A stretch of DNA of 64,000 nucleotides from Roseateles depolymerans (GCF_003387155.1 NZ_QUMT01000003.1:620001-684000); one strand, 5' to 3'; shown: positions 1 through 8,818, counted from the stretch's first letter. A program made the numbers and translations. Notes: generated by a model not told the origin, from the letters alone.

Positions 1-1
1 C

Positions 2-1429
2 TTTGCCGCCGCGGTGAAGGCCGCCAACACCCTGTGCGGCGCCAACGGCAGCACCTATGTGGCCGCCTGCGACGACGCCTATTACGCCGGCTCCGGCCTG
101 CGCAATGACGAGCTGGCCGGCGCCTCGCTGGACCTGCGCCTGGCGGACCACACCACCTGGAAGACCACCGTCTACCACCACCACAACAAGGGGGCAGGCC
201 TGTGGTTCACGCCCTACCAGGCCTCGCCGGACGGCACGCCCGTGTCGGTGCGCACCACCGAATACAGCATCCACCGCTGGGGCGTGGTCTCCAACGCGGA
301 AATGGAGCTGGGCGACCATCTGGTCAAGGCCGGCGTCTGGTTCGAGGACAACGACTTCGACCAGGCCCGCCGCTTCTACGCCGCCAGCCCCAATGCCATT
401 CCCAGCGTCTACGAGTTCCCGAGCAATCCGTTCCTGACGCAGTGGCAATACGCGTTCAACACCAAGACCACCCAGTTCTCCCTGTCCGACACCTGGACCC
501 TGACCCGCGACCTGACGCTGGGCGCCGGCTTCAAGTCGCTGCGGGTGGCCACCGACGGCCAGCTCGAGCGCGGCACCGGCCTGCCGTCCGGCAAGATCAC
601 GGCGAAGAAGGGCTTCCTGCCGCAACTGGGCGTGAACTGGCGCCTGACCGAGAGCAACGAGCTCTACGCCACCGTGGCCAAGAACATGCGCGCCTTCCAG
701 GCCGCAGGCACCGGCACCTCGCCCTATGCCACCACCGCGGCTGGTTTCGAGGCCATCAAGGGTTCGCTCAAGCCGGAAACCTCCGACACCTACGAAGCCG
801 GCTGGCGGACCCGGGGTCGCGGTTATGAGGGCTCGGTCAGCGCCTACCTGGTCAACTTCCATGACCGGCTGCTGAGCGTGCAGCAGGGCTCCGGCATCCA
901 GGGCAATCCGGTCGTGCTGTCCAACGTCGGCAATGTGCGGGCCACCGGCATGGAAGGCTCCTTGTCCTTCCGCCTGAGCAGCACCGTGAGCTGGTACAAC
1001 AGCCTGAGCCTGTCCAAGGCCGAGTACCGGGACGATGTGGTCAGCAACAACGTGACCGTCGCCATCAAGGGCAAGCGGGTGACGGATGCGCCGGACACGA
1101 TGTTCAAGTCGCAGCTGGGTTATGACGACGGCGCGCTGTTCGGCACGCTGGGGGTGGACTACCTGTCCAAGCGCTACTACACCTACACCAACGACAACTC
1201 GGTGCCGGACCGCACGCTGGTGAACCTCACCGCCGGCTATCGCATGAAGAACGTGGGCCTGCTGCGCGAGCTCAGCCTGCAGGGCAGTGTGAACAACCTG
1301 CTGGACAAGCACTACATCTCCACCATCGGCAGCAACGGCTTCACCAACAGCGACCCCACCGGCACCTACGCCACGCTGCTGCCTGGTGCGCCGCGCCAGG
1401 TCTTCGTGACCCTCACCGGCAAGTTCTGA
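2..1429 (+). CDS. TonB-dependent outer-membrane receptor, C-terminal part (5' end outside window)
   Basis: The frame is open from base 2, so only the last 475 residues are present. They show the alternating aromatic/polar pattern of a TonB-dependent receptor beta-barrel, with the usual late motif NNLLDKHY and a C-terminal phenylalanine (LTGKF) that acts as the barrel-assembly signal. The plug and TonB box are missing because of the window edge. Receptors of this family carry scarce solutes across the outer membrane using TonB energy. One base separates it from the PhoD-like phosphatase gene, and an ABC importer follows, so it probably supplies the periplasmic step of that uptake route. The substrate cannot be read from the barrel alone. 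Confidence 0.9.
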   Translation, partial: FAAAVKAANTLCGANGSTYVAACDDAYYAGSGLRNDELAGASLDLRLADHTTWKTTVYHHHNKGAGLWFTPYQASPDGTPVSVRTTEYSIHRWGVVSNAEMELGDHLVKAGVWFEDNDFDQARRFYAASPNAIPSVYEFPSNPFLTQWQYAFNTKTTQFSLSDTWTLTRDLTLGAGFKSLRVATDGQLERGTGLPSGKITAKKGFLPQLGVNWRLTESNELYATVAKNMRAFQAAGTGTSPYATTAAGFEAIKGSLKPETSDTYEAGWRTRGRGYEGSVSAYLVNFHDRLLSVQQGSGIQGNPVVLSNVGNVRATGMEGSLSFRLSSTVSWYNSLSLSKAEYRDDVVSNNVTVAIKGKRVTDAPDTMFKSQLGYDDGALFGTLGVDYLSKRYYTYTNDNSVPDRTLVNLTAGYRMKNVGLLRELSLQGSVNNLLDKHYISTIGSNGFTNSDPTGTYATLLPGAPRQVFVTLTGKF

Positions 1430-1430
1430 C

Positions 1431-2696
1431 ATGGACGGCAAGCCTCTAGGCACGGGGGAGGACCGCCTTCCCCTCAGCAGGCGCCGCCTGATGCTGGCGG
1501 GCTCTTTGGCCGCCAGCCCGCTGGCGGCGGTGGGGCAGGCGATGGCTGCGCCAGCGCCGGCGGTGGCCGTGGGCGCGGCCTCGGGGGCCTCCGGGGCATC
1601 GGGGGCATCGGCGGCATCGGGTTCGCAGCCCGGTGGCCCCGCTGCCGCCGGTCGCACCCGCATGCGCATCGCCTTCGGCTCGTGCGCGAAGCAAAGCAAG
1701 CCGCAGCCGATCTGGCAGGCGATTCGCGCCGCGCAGCCGGACCTGTTCATCTTCCTGGGCGACAACCTCTATGCCGACGCCCGGGACGAAGCCACGCTGC
1801 GCCAGCGGTATGCCGAGTTCATGGCCGTCGAGCCGCTGCAGGCTTTCCGTCGCGACACGCCGCACATCGCCATCTGGGACGACCATGATTTCGGCGATGA
1901 CGACGAAGGCGCGGACTATCCGCTCAAGCGTCTGTCCCAGCAGCTGTTCTGCGATGCATGGAATGAGCCGGCGGACTCCCCCCGCCGCCGCAATGACGGC
2001 ATCTACACCCACTCCCACTACGAGGTGGCGGGCCGCCGCGTGCAGGTCATCCTGCCCGACCTGCGCTTCAACCGCAGCGCGCTGACCAACGACCCGCGGC
2101 TCAAGTCGAGTTACGGGGCCATGGTGCTGCGGGCCAAGCTCAGCGGCCAACCGATGACCGGCTGGTATGTGCCCGACCCCTCCCCCAGCGCCACCATGCT
2201 GGGCGAGGCGCAGTGGCGCTGGCTGGAAGCCTGTCTGCGGGAGCCGGCGGACATCCGCCTGATCGGCTCCAGCGTCCAGTTCGCCGCCGAGGGCAGCGGC
2301 TGGGAATGCTGGGCAAATTTTCCGCATGAGCGGGAGCGGCTGATCCGCCTCATCCAGGAGACCGGCGCCAACGGCGTGGTCTTCCTCAGCGGGGACATGC
2401 ACTACGCGGAGATGTCGCGCCTGGACGTGCCGGACGCCTATCCGCTCTGGGACGCCACCTCCAGCGGGCTGACCGAGGTCTGGAACATCCCCACGCCCAA
2501 CCGCAATCGCCAGTCCGAGGTGCTGGCCGCCTGCAACTTCGGCCTGCTCGACCTCGAAGCCGACGGCGCCGACCTGCAGCTGCGCTTCTCGCTGTGTGAC
2601 CAGCAGGGAGAGCCCCGGCTCACCCGGACGCTGGCCTTGTCCTCCCTGCGCCTGCCCACCGCCGGGCCTGCGCCTTCCACCGATCGCCTGCCATGA
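1431..2696 (+). CDS. PhoD-like alkaline phosphatase D family metallophosphoesterase, exported
   Basis: 421 residues. The N-terminus has a Tat-like signal (SRRRLMLAG) followed by an Ala/Gly/Ser-rich spacer at about residues 45-68. The catalytic domain carries metallophosphatase motifs: RIAFGSCAKQ, FLGDNLYAD, IWDDHDFGDDD and FLSGDMHYAEM, which hold the Asp, Asn and His metal ligands of PhoD-like enzymes. Family members are exported phosphomonoesterases or phosphodiesterases, often made during phosphate limitation. The gene starts 1 nt after the receptor stop and its own stop overlaps the next start (ATGA), so it belongs to the uptake operon. It may release phosphate or trim an organophosphorus compound before import. 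Family assignment is firm; the exact substrate is unknown. Confidence 0.85.
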   Translation: MDGKPLGTGEDRLPLSRRRLMLAGSLAASPLAAVGQAMAAPAPAVAVGAASGASGASGASAASGSQPGGPAAAGRTRMRIAFGSCAKQSKPQPIWQAIRAAQPDLFIFLGDNLYADARDEATLRQRYAEFMAVEPLQAFRRDTPHIAIWDDHDFGDDDEGADYPLKRLSQQLFCDAWNEPADSPRRRNDGIYTHSHYEVAGRRVQVILPDLRFNRSALTNDPRLKSSYGAMVLRAKLSGQPMTGWYVPDPSPSATMLGEAQWRWLEACLREPADIRLIGSSVQFAAEGSGWECWANFPHERERLIRLIQETGANGVVFLSGDMHYAEMSRLDVPDAYPLWDATSSGLTEVWNIPTPNRNRQSEVLAACNFGLLDLEADGADLQLRFSLCDQQGEPRLTRTLALSSLRLPTAGPAPSTDRLP

Positions 2697-3790
2697 GCGC
2701 CATGCTGTCCCGTCGCCACCTGCTCCATGCGGCGCCTGCCCTGCTGGGCGGCGCCTTGCCCTCCCTGCTGCGGGCCCAGCCCGGCGAGGCCACGTCGGCC
2801 TCGCCCGCGCTGCAGGCGCTGATCGCCGGCGCGCGGCAGGAGGGACGCATCCACAGCCTGGGCATGCCGGACGACTGGGCCAACTGGCGTGCGGTGTGGG
2901 CGGATCTGCAGCGCCTGTACGGACTGGTGCATGTCGACACCGACATGAGCAGCGCAGAAGAGATCGCCAAGATGGAAGCCGAGCGCAGCAATGCAACGGC
3001 CGACATCGGCGACGTGGGCTTCGAATTCGGCCCCATTGCCAAGGCGCGAGGCCTCACGCGGCCCTACAAGCCCTCCACCTGGGCGCAGGTGCCGGACTGG
3101 GCCAAGGATGCCGACGGCCACTGGGCGCTGGCCTACACTGGCACGCTGGCCTTCGCGGTGAACCGCCGCCGCGTCAAGGACATTCCGCGCAGCTGGCAGG
3201 CCCTGCTGGCCAGCGATGCGCGGGTGCTGGTCGGCGAGGTGGGGCGCGCTGCGCAGTCCAATGCCGCCGTGCTGGCCGCGGCCATCGCCCTGGGTGGAGA
3301 CGAGACCCGCCTGGCGCCGGCCCTGGCCGCCTTCGCCCGGCTGTCGGCGCAGCGCCGGCTGGTGCATGTGAACGGCAGTCCGGCACTGATGGAACGCGCA
3401 GAGGCGGATGTCTTCCTGCTCTGGGACTTCAATGCCCTGAGCTACCGCAAGAAGCTGCCCAATGCGGCCGACTATGAGGTGCTGATCCCGTCGGACGGCT
3501 CGGTCACCAGCGGCTACACGACGCTGCTGAACCGTTATGCGCCGCATCCGAACGCGGCGCAACTGACCCGCGAATTCATCTTCAGCGATGCCGGCCAACT
3601 GCACCTGGCGCGCGGCCATGCACGCCCCATCCGCATCGACCATCTCAGCCTGCCGGCCGACGTGACCGCCACGCTGCTGCCTGCCGCGCAATATGCCAAG
3701 GCCCGCGCGCTAAAACCCACGGTCTGGACCGAGGAAGTGAAGAAGCTGCCCCGTGCCTGGCAACGTGAGGTGCTGGGAGCCGGGCGGTGA
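2693..3790 (+). CDS. ABC transporter periplasmic substrate-binding protein (family 1, Fe3+/aminoethylphosphonate/polyamine-like)
   Basis: 365 residues with an export signal containing a Tat-like SRRHLL motif before a hydrophobic stretch. The mature protein has the layout of family-1 solute-binding proteins: an early two-lobe start (ALIAGARQEGRIHSLGMPDD), a central GYTTLLNRYAPHPNAAQLT segment and a C-terminal segment typical of Fe3+- and 2-aminoethylphosphonate-type receptors. The start codon overlaps the PhoD stop (ATGA) and the stop overlaps the next start (GTGA), indicating translational coupling. It should deliver solute to the two permeases and ATPase downstream. The neighbouring phosphatase and phosphodiesterase favour an organophosphorus ligand over iron; that is inference. 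Confidence 0.8.
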   Translation: MSAMLSRRHLLHAAPALLGGALPSLLRAQPGEATSASPALQALIAGARQEGRIHSLGMPDDWANWRAVWADLQRLYGLVHVDTDMSSAEEIAKMEAERSNATADIGDVGFEFGPIAKARGLTRPYKPSTWAQVPDWAKDADGHWALAYTGTLAFAVNRRRVKDIPRSWQALLASDARVLVGEVGRAAQSNAAVLAAAIALGGDETRLAPALAAFARLSAQRRLVHVNGSPALMERAEADVFLLWDFNALSYRKKLPNAADYEVLIPSDGSVTSGYTTLLNRYAPHPNAAQLTREFIFSDAGQLHLARGHARPIRIDHLSLPADVTATLLPAAQYAKARALKPTVWTEEVKKLPRAWQREVLGAGR

Positions 3791-4707
3791 ACGCGTCTTC
3801 CGCGGAGCTGCCGCGCCGTTTGGTGCTGCTGCTGGCCGATGGCCTGAGGGCCGACACGGCGCGGGACTACATGGGCTATCTGCAGGCGCTGCAGGAAGCG
3901 GGCCGCGCGCGCGCCTGCGAGCTGCGCTGCGAGCTGCCCAGCCTGTCACGACCGCTCTATGCCACGGTCATCAACGGGGAGCCGCCGCTGGTGCACGGCA
4001 TCCTGGGCAACGGACAGGCCGGGCAGGCTCTGCCGCATCATCTGTTCCAGCGTCTGCACGCCCAGGGACTCACCAGCGCGGTAGCGGCCTATCACTGGTT
4101 CCATGAGCTGCTCAGCGGCGAGGTGTTTGATCCGCTGCGCCATCGCGACGCGCTCCCGCCGGGCACCGGCATCGTCGGCGCCCGCTGGTATTGGGAAGAC
4201 GACTATCCGGACAGCCATCTGCTGGCGGATGCCGAGTCGCTGCGGCAGCAGCATGCGCCGTCGCTGCTGTTCATTCATCCGATGGGCCCGGACCTGGCCG
4301 GCCATCAGCATGGGGCGGAGTCGCCCGCCTATGCCATGAGTGCTCGCAAGCTCGACATGCTGCTGTCGCAACTGCTGCCCCGCTGGCATGCGGCCGGCTA
4401 CGACCTGCTGCTCACCAGCGACCACGGCATGAATGCGGACCGCATGCATGGTGGCCCCTTGCCGGTGGAGCGGCTCGTGCCGCTGATCTGGGTGCCTCAC
4501 CCGGCCGGCGAGGCTGGCGAGAGCGGCTCAAGCGGCCCTGGCGCCGGTAGCGCCGGTACCGCCGGTAGCAGCGATAGCACCGACATCACCGACAGCACCG
4601 AGATCGCCACGCACTGGGACCCGCTGGCAATTCCCCTGCCGCAGCGCCAGACCGACATCGCCGGCTGGGTCCTGGACTACCTCGGCGCGGCAGACGGCCC
4701 GCGCTGA
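3787..4707 (+). CDS. Alkaline phosphatase superfamily phosphodiesterase/phosphonate hydrolase-like protein, cytoplasmic
   Basis: 306 residues from a GTG start that overlaps the previous stop. The fold motifs of the nucleotide pyrophosphatase/phosphonoacetate hydrolase group are present: LLADGLRAD (metal ligand Asp18), PSLSRP (candidate nucleophile Ser54 where many relatives have Thr), NGEPPLVHGILGN, PDLAGHQHG (Asp169, His173) and SDHGMN (Asp212, His213). There is no signal peptide, so it should act on imported substrate in the cytoplasm. A Ser/Thr/Asp/Gly-rich low-complexity insert at about residues 240-272 interrupts the C-terminal part. Its place between the binding protein and the permeases ties it to the importer. 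The cleaved bond (phosphodiester, phosphonate or pyrophosphate) cannot be decided. Confidence 0.8.
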   Translation: MNASSAELPRRLVLLLADGLRADTARDYMGYLQALQEAGRARACELRCELPSLSRPLYATVINGEPPLVHGILGNGQAGQALPHHLFQRLHAQGLTSAVAAYHWFHELLSGEVFDPLRHRDALPPGTGIVGARWYWEDDYPDSHLLADAESLRQQHAPSLLFIHPMGPDLAGHQHGAESPAYAMSARKLDMLLSQLLPRWHAAGYDLLLTSDHGMNADRMHGGPLPVERLVPLIWVPHPAGEAGESGSSGPGAGSAGTAGSSDSTDITDSTEIATHWDPLAIPLPQRQTDIAGWVLDYLGAADGPR

Positions 4708-4715
4708 TCCGCATC

Positions 4716-5555
4716 ATGTTCACTCGTCGCGCCGCCGTGGGATGGGCCCTGCCGCTGATGCTGCTGATGGGCGGCGCCCTGGTGCTGCCGTTTGTATGGC
4801 GCACCGGGCTGCTGCTGTCGGACTGTGCGCAGCAGGAGGCCGGCTGCGCCCTGGCCGAACTGGTCGCGGACGATGAATACCTGCGCGCCGCCTGGAACAC
4901 CTGGTGGCTGTCGACGGTCTCGGCCCTGCTGGGCCTGCTGCTGGGACTGGGCAGCGCCGTGGCATTGCGACAGCGTCCCGGCGCGCGACCGGCCCTCTCG
5001 GCGCTGGCGAGCCTGGGCGCCAACCTGTCCGGCGTGCCGCTGGCCATGGCGCTGATGGTGCTGCTGGGGGCGCAGGGCGTGATCCCTCTGGCGGCGGACG
5101 CGATGGGCTGGCCGCTGCGGCTGGATCTGCAGGGCATGGGCGGCCTGCTGCTGGCTTACGTCTGCTTCCAGGCGCCGCTGGCGACGCTGCTGCTGGTGGC
5201 ACCGGTGGGCCTGATGGACCGCTCGCTGCAGGAAGCTGCCGCGACGCTGGGCGCGCCGGACGGACTCTTCTGGCGACGCGTCGGTCTGCCGCTGCTGCTG
5301 CCCAGCCTGGTGGAGACCTTCGGCCTGCTGTTCGCCAATGCCGCGGCGGCCTTTGCCACGCCCTTTGCCTTGTCCGGCACGTCGGCTCAGGTGCTGGCGG
5401 TGCGCATGGCGTCGCTGGTCAGCGGCGACATCTTCGCCCAGCCGGAGCTATCGGCGCTGCTGGCGCTGCTGCTGTTCAGCATGATGGCGGTGATGCTGGC
5501 GGCCAGCCGGTGGGCCGCCGCCCGCTGCCGCCGTCTGCTGGAGGGCACGTCATGA
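4716..5555 (+). CDS. ABC transporter permease, inner-membrane subunit 1
   Basis: 279 residues with about six hydrophobic helices and the cytoplasmic EAA loop (EAAATLGAP) that docks the ATPase. It is the usual size for one half of a binding-protein-dependent importer of the Fe3+/polyamine/aminoethylphosphonate type. It begins 8 nt after the phosphodiesterase stop and its stop overlaps the start of the second permease (ATGA). It forms the heterodimeric channel with that protein. Substrate identity must come from the binding protein. Confidence 0.88.
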   Translation: MFTRRAAVGWALPLMLLMGGALVLPFVWRTGLLLSDCAQQEAGCALAELVADDEYLRAAWNTWWLSTVSALLGLLLGLGSAVALRQRPGARPALSALASLGANLSGVPLAMALMVLLGAQGVIPLAADAMGWPLRLDLQGMGGLLLAYVCFQAPLATLLLVAPVGLMDRSLQEAAATLGAPDGLFWRRVGLPLLLPSLVETFGLLFANAAAAFATPFALSGTSAQVLAVRMASLVSGDIFAQPELSALLALLLFSMMAVMLAASRWAAARCRRLLEGTS

Positions 5556-6466
5556 GCAGGACGCCGGACAGGACCCTGCGCCGATGGAGGGGGCCGTCCT
5601 GGTCTTTCCTGGCGCTGATCATCCTGCTGGTGCTGATCCTGGTGCCGATGATCACGCTGCTGCTGTATGGCCTGAGCGAGCGTTGGGACCAGCACCTGTG
5701 GCCCGAGCACCCGACGCTGCGCTGGCTCACCGAAGCGGCGACGGACCCGCGGGTGCAGAGCGCCGCCGCCCGGACCGCGGCCTACGCACTGGCCAGCGCC
5801 GTGCTGGCCCTGGCCTGCGGCGCGCTGGCGACGGTGCCCGCCGTGCTTGGCGCGCAGCTGGCAGGCGCGGGTTCCGGCGGTGGGCGTCGCAGCGGGCGTC
5901 GCGGTGGACGCGCGCATGGGGAAGGCGGCGGGCTGCTGCGCCTGCTGGACGCCCTGGCGTTGCTGCCCTTTGCGATCGCGCCGGTGGTGATCGCCATCAG
6001 CGCGCTGGAGCTGTTTGTGGGGCGTCTGGGCGCCTGGCTGCCCACGCCGCTGGTGTACGCGGCGGTGGTCGCGCCCACCCTGTTTCCGCTGGTGCACAAG
6101 ACGCTGCAGTCGGCCCTGCATCAGCTGCAGGCCGCCGCGCTGGTGGAAGCCGGACGCACGCTCGGCGCCAGCGATGCGCATCTGCTGCGCCGCGTGTTGC
6201 TGCCGCTGCTGGCACCGGCCCTGCTGGCGGCGCTGATGCTGGCCTGGGTCACGGCGGCCATGGAATTTGCCATCGCCAACCTGCTGCTGGGCGGCGAGCA
6301 GGAACTGCTGCAACCGCTGATGAACAGCCTGCGCAACGTCAACGGTCACCAGGCGGCGGCCTTGATGACGCTGGTGCTGGTCGGCATGGCCGCATTGATG
6401 GCGCTGGCGGGCCTGCTCACTTCCTTTCAACGCACGCGCGCCGGCGCGTCTCGCTCCACGACATGA
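5552..6466 (+). CDS. ABC transporter permease, inner-membrane subunit 2
   Basis: 304 residues from the ATG that overlaps the previous stop codon; the same frame is open further upstream but that part lies inside the first permease. It has about six membrane helices and an EAA-type loop (EAGRTLGAS). An unusual Gly/Arg-rich insert at about residues 110-130 sits between helices where relatives have a short loop; it is probably cytoplasmic and disordered. It pairs with the first permease. Its stop overlaps the ATPase start, keeping the chain of coupled starts intact. Confidence 0.87.
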   Translation: MSRTPDRTLRRWRGPSWSFLALIILLVLILVPMITLLLYGLSERWDQHLWPEHPTLRWLTEAATDPRVQSAAARTAAYALASAVLALACGALATVPAVLGAQLAGAGSGGGRRSGRRGGRAHGEGGGLLRLLDALALLPFAIAPVVIAISALELFVGRLGAWLPTPLVYAAVVAPTLFPLVHKTLQSALHQLQAAALVEAGRTLGASDAHLLRRVLLPLLAPALLAALMLAWVTAAMEFAIANLLLGGEQELLQPLMNSLRNVNGHQAAALMTLVLVGMAALMALAGLLTSFQRTRAGASRSTT

Positions 6467-7602
6467 CACTGATGGCCGATACGCCGCACCAGGCGCCCTC
6501 CACATCCCCCGATGCCGACATGCAGTTGCACGTGGACGAGGCCTGCCTGAGCCTGGGAGGTCGCACGGTGCTGGACGCCGTGAGCCTGCGCCTGGCGCCG
6601 GGAGAGGTGGTCGCGCTGCTGGGTCCCTCGGGCTGCGGCAAGACCAGCCTGCTGCGCAGCATCGCCGGCCTGCAGCGGCTGGACGGGGGACGCATCCACA
6701 TCGCCGGGCGCGACGTCAGCGACTGGCCGGCCCAGGCGCGGGAGATCGGCATGATGTTCCAGCACTACGCGCTGTTTCCCAACCTGAGCGTGCAGGAGAA
6801 CATCGGTTTCGGCCTGCGGGCCCGGGGCGCGCAGCCGCAGGCCGTGGCCGCGCGCACGCAGGCCTTGCTGGCGATGGTCGATCTGCAGGCCCTGGCGTCG
6901 CGCCTGCCGGCGGCGCTGTCCGGCGGGCAACGGCAGCGGGTCGCGCTGGCCCGCGCGCTGGCGCCGCAGCCGCGACTGCTGCTGATGGATGAGCCGTTCT
7001 CGGCCCTCGATGAGCACTTCCGGCTGCCGCTGCGGCGGCAGTTCCGTCAGCTGCAACGGGCCCTGGGGCAGTCCTGCCTGATCGTCACCCATGACCGGGA
7101 AGAGGCCTTCGAACTGGCGGACCGGGTGGCCGTGATGCTGGGGGGTCGGATCGTGCAGTGCGCGTCGCCGCGTACCTTGTGGCGGGAGCCGGCGACGGTG
7201 GCGGTGGCGGACTTCCTGGGCGTGTTCAATCGCCTGGACGCTCGCGGGCTGGAGGGCGCGTGGCGACGGGAGAGCGGGCAGTGGCTGGCGCCCATCGAGG
7301 CGATGCAATGGCTGCCCGCAGGCATCCCGTGGCCGGAGGATGCACTGCGCCTGCAGGCACGGCTGCAGGCGGTGTATTGGGGGCAGCAGCGGGTGGCGAT
7401 GGAGCTGCTGCTGGAGGGATGCGAACGGTGGGGCGACGCTGGCGTTGCGTCAGCTTCAACGGCAACGGCAGCGTCAGCGGCCGCGTCTCAGCATCCGCGT
7501 CCCCTCACCGTCTGGTGCGACCATCATGCATCGTTGCCTGAACCCGGGCAGGTGCTGCGGCTGGCAGTGCCGGCCTCGGCGCTATGCTGGTTGCCCGATT
7601 AG
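6463..7602 (+). CDS. ABC transporter ATP-binding protein (Fe3+/polyamine/phosphonate-type importer)
   Basis: 379 residues starting at the ATGA overlap with permease 2. Walker A is GPSGCGKTS, the Q-loop region is MMFQHYALFP, the signature is LSGGQRQRVALARAL, and Walker B is LLLMDEPFSALD, followed by the switch histidine in IVTHDREEA. This order is typical of PotA/FbpC-like ATPases. The C-terminal 120 residues form a regulatory TOBE-like extension that contains an Ala/Ser/Thr low-complexity insert near residue 330. It powers the importer encoded just upstream and closes the operon; the next gene is convergent. Confidence 0.92.
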   Translation: MTLMADTPHQAPSTSPDADMQLHVDEACLSLGGRTVLDAVSLRLAPGEVVALLGPSGCGKTSLLRSIAGLQRLDGGRIHIAGRDVSDWPAQAREIGMMFQHYALFPNLSVQENIGFGLRARGAQPQAVAARTQALLAMVDLQALASRLPAALSGGQRQRVALARALAPQPRLLLMDEPFSALDEHFRLPLRRQFRQLQRALGQSCLIVTHDREEAFELADRVAVMLGGRIVQCASPRTLWREPATVAVADFLGVFNRLDARGLEGAWRRESGQWLAPIEAMQWLPAGIPWPEDALRLQARLQAVYWGQQRVAMELLLEGCERWGDAGVASASTATAASAAASQHPRPLTVWCDHHASLPEPGQVLRLAVPASALCWLPD

Positions 7603-7665
7603 GCGACGGCTGCCGGCAGACTATCCGTTGACAGCACGCCCCTTTGGACCCGTCCCGTCAGCCGA

Positions 7666-8805
7666 TCATCCCGTCAGCCCGCTCTCCGTCAATGCCTCAC
7701 GCCAATGCCGCTGATGGGCGGCAAACTGGCCCCACACCTCGGTGGCCAGGGCCTCATGGCGCTGCGCATCCGCCGTCTCGCCGAGCAGGCGGTAGACCTG
7801 GGCCAGCCGGCTGTGGGTGATGGCCTGGTCGTCCAGGTCGCAGCGCGGATCGAGTTCGATCTCGGCCTCGCGGGCCTGCAGCAGCGCCAGGTCCGGCTGC
7901 CCGCTGTTGGCACGGCACCAGGCCACATCGGACAGCAGGCTGCTGCCCAGCCGCTCCAGGCCCAGTGACATGGCCTGCGGCAGGTGCTGTTCATACAGCT
8001 GCCGCGCCTCCTCGAAGCGACCTTCGACGGTGAGCACCTGGGCGCGCAGCACCGGGGTGAGCTCGTTCATCATGGCTGCGCCGACGGCGGCGTCGTAGTG
8101 ATCGACCGAATCGACGCTCAGCAGCATTTCCTGCACCCGCACCGCCCCGCTGAGGCTTTCGCGGCGCAGCTGTGCCACCCGCATGGCCGCCATGTTGTAC
8201 ATGAGGGCCGACAAGGTGGTGTCGTCTCCTTCGGCCGTGGCGTGGCGGCGGGCCTGCTGGTACCAGCGCTGGGCCGTTTCGCTCTCCCCCGTGAAATGCC
8301 AGGACACGCCCAGCGCCATGCCCAGCCGCGCCAGAGCGCCGTGGTCCACGTCGGGCCGCGCCAGCGACAGGCAGCGACGCGCATGCAGGATCAGCCCGTC
8401 CAGCTCGTGCCGCACAAAGGCCAGTTGCGTCAGCCAGGCATCGGCCAGCACCTGCACCTCTTCCAGCCCGGGATGGGTGGAGGCGATCACATGGGCACGC
8501 TGGATGCGCTCCTGGGCCGGCTGCAGGGCAAAGCCGTTGTAGTAGGCCATCAGGCCTTCGGCCAGGTGCAGCCAGGCGCCGATGTCCGCATGGGGATGCT
8601 GGAAGGACAGCTGGTGCAGCACCGTCAGCGCTTCACGCGCCTCCGACAGGGCGCCGTGACGGGCCAGTTGCATGGCCCGGCGGGCCCGCGGGCCGACCGA
8701 TGCCATCGGCGACGGGGCCGCGGCGACCTGCTGGTCCAGCTGCTTGAAGAGTCGCGACTTGATGGCCGCGGTGGCGGCGCTGGAGGCGGGTGTGGGAGCG
8801 TCCAT
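7666..8805 (-). CDS. TPR-type helical-repeat protein of unknown function
   Basis: 379 residues, no signal peptide and no membrane helix. From about residue 40 onward it is made of helical pairs of about 34-40 residues with TPR-like small/aromatic positions (for example LGMALGVSWHFTGESETA, then VEGRFEEARQLYEQHLP and SRLAQVYRLLGETADAQ). I recognise no catalytic motif. Such proteins usually act as binding scaffolds or sensor parts of regulators. It starts 13 nt after the purC stop on the same strand, so it may be cotranscribed with purC, and its 3' end faces the ABC operon. No function is assigned. Confidence 0.65.
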   Translation of the reverse strand: MDAPTPASSAATAAIKSRLFKQLDQQVAAAPSPMASVGPRARRAMQLARHGALSEAREALTVLHQLSFQHPHADIGAWLHLAEGLMAYYNGFALQPAQERIQRAHVIASTHPGLEEVQVLADAWLTQLAFVRHELDGLILHARRCLSLARPDVDHGALARLGMALGVSWHFTGESETAQRWYQQARRHATAEGDDTTLSALMYNMAAMRVAQLRRESLSGAVRVQEMLLSVDSVDHYDAAVGAAMMNELTPVLRAQVLTVEGRFEEARQLYEQHLPQAMSLGLERLGSSLLSDVAWCRANSGQPDLALLQAREAEIELDPRCDLDDQAITHSRLAQVYRLLGETADAQRHEALATEVWGQFAAHQRHWREALTESGLTG

Positions 8806-8818
8806 GGCCGTTGCGCTT

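Noticed and set aside
2438-3691. A 417-codon minus-strand frame opposite the binding-protein gene
   Set aside because: Antisense shadow; the plus strand has a full binding protein with coupled starts.
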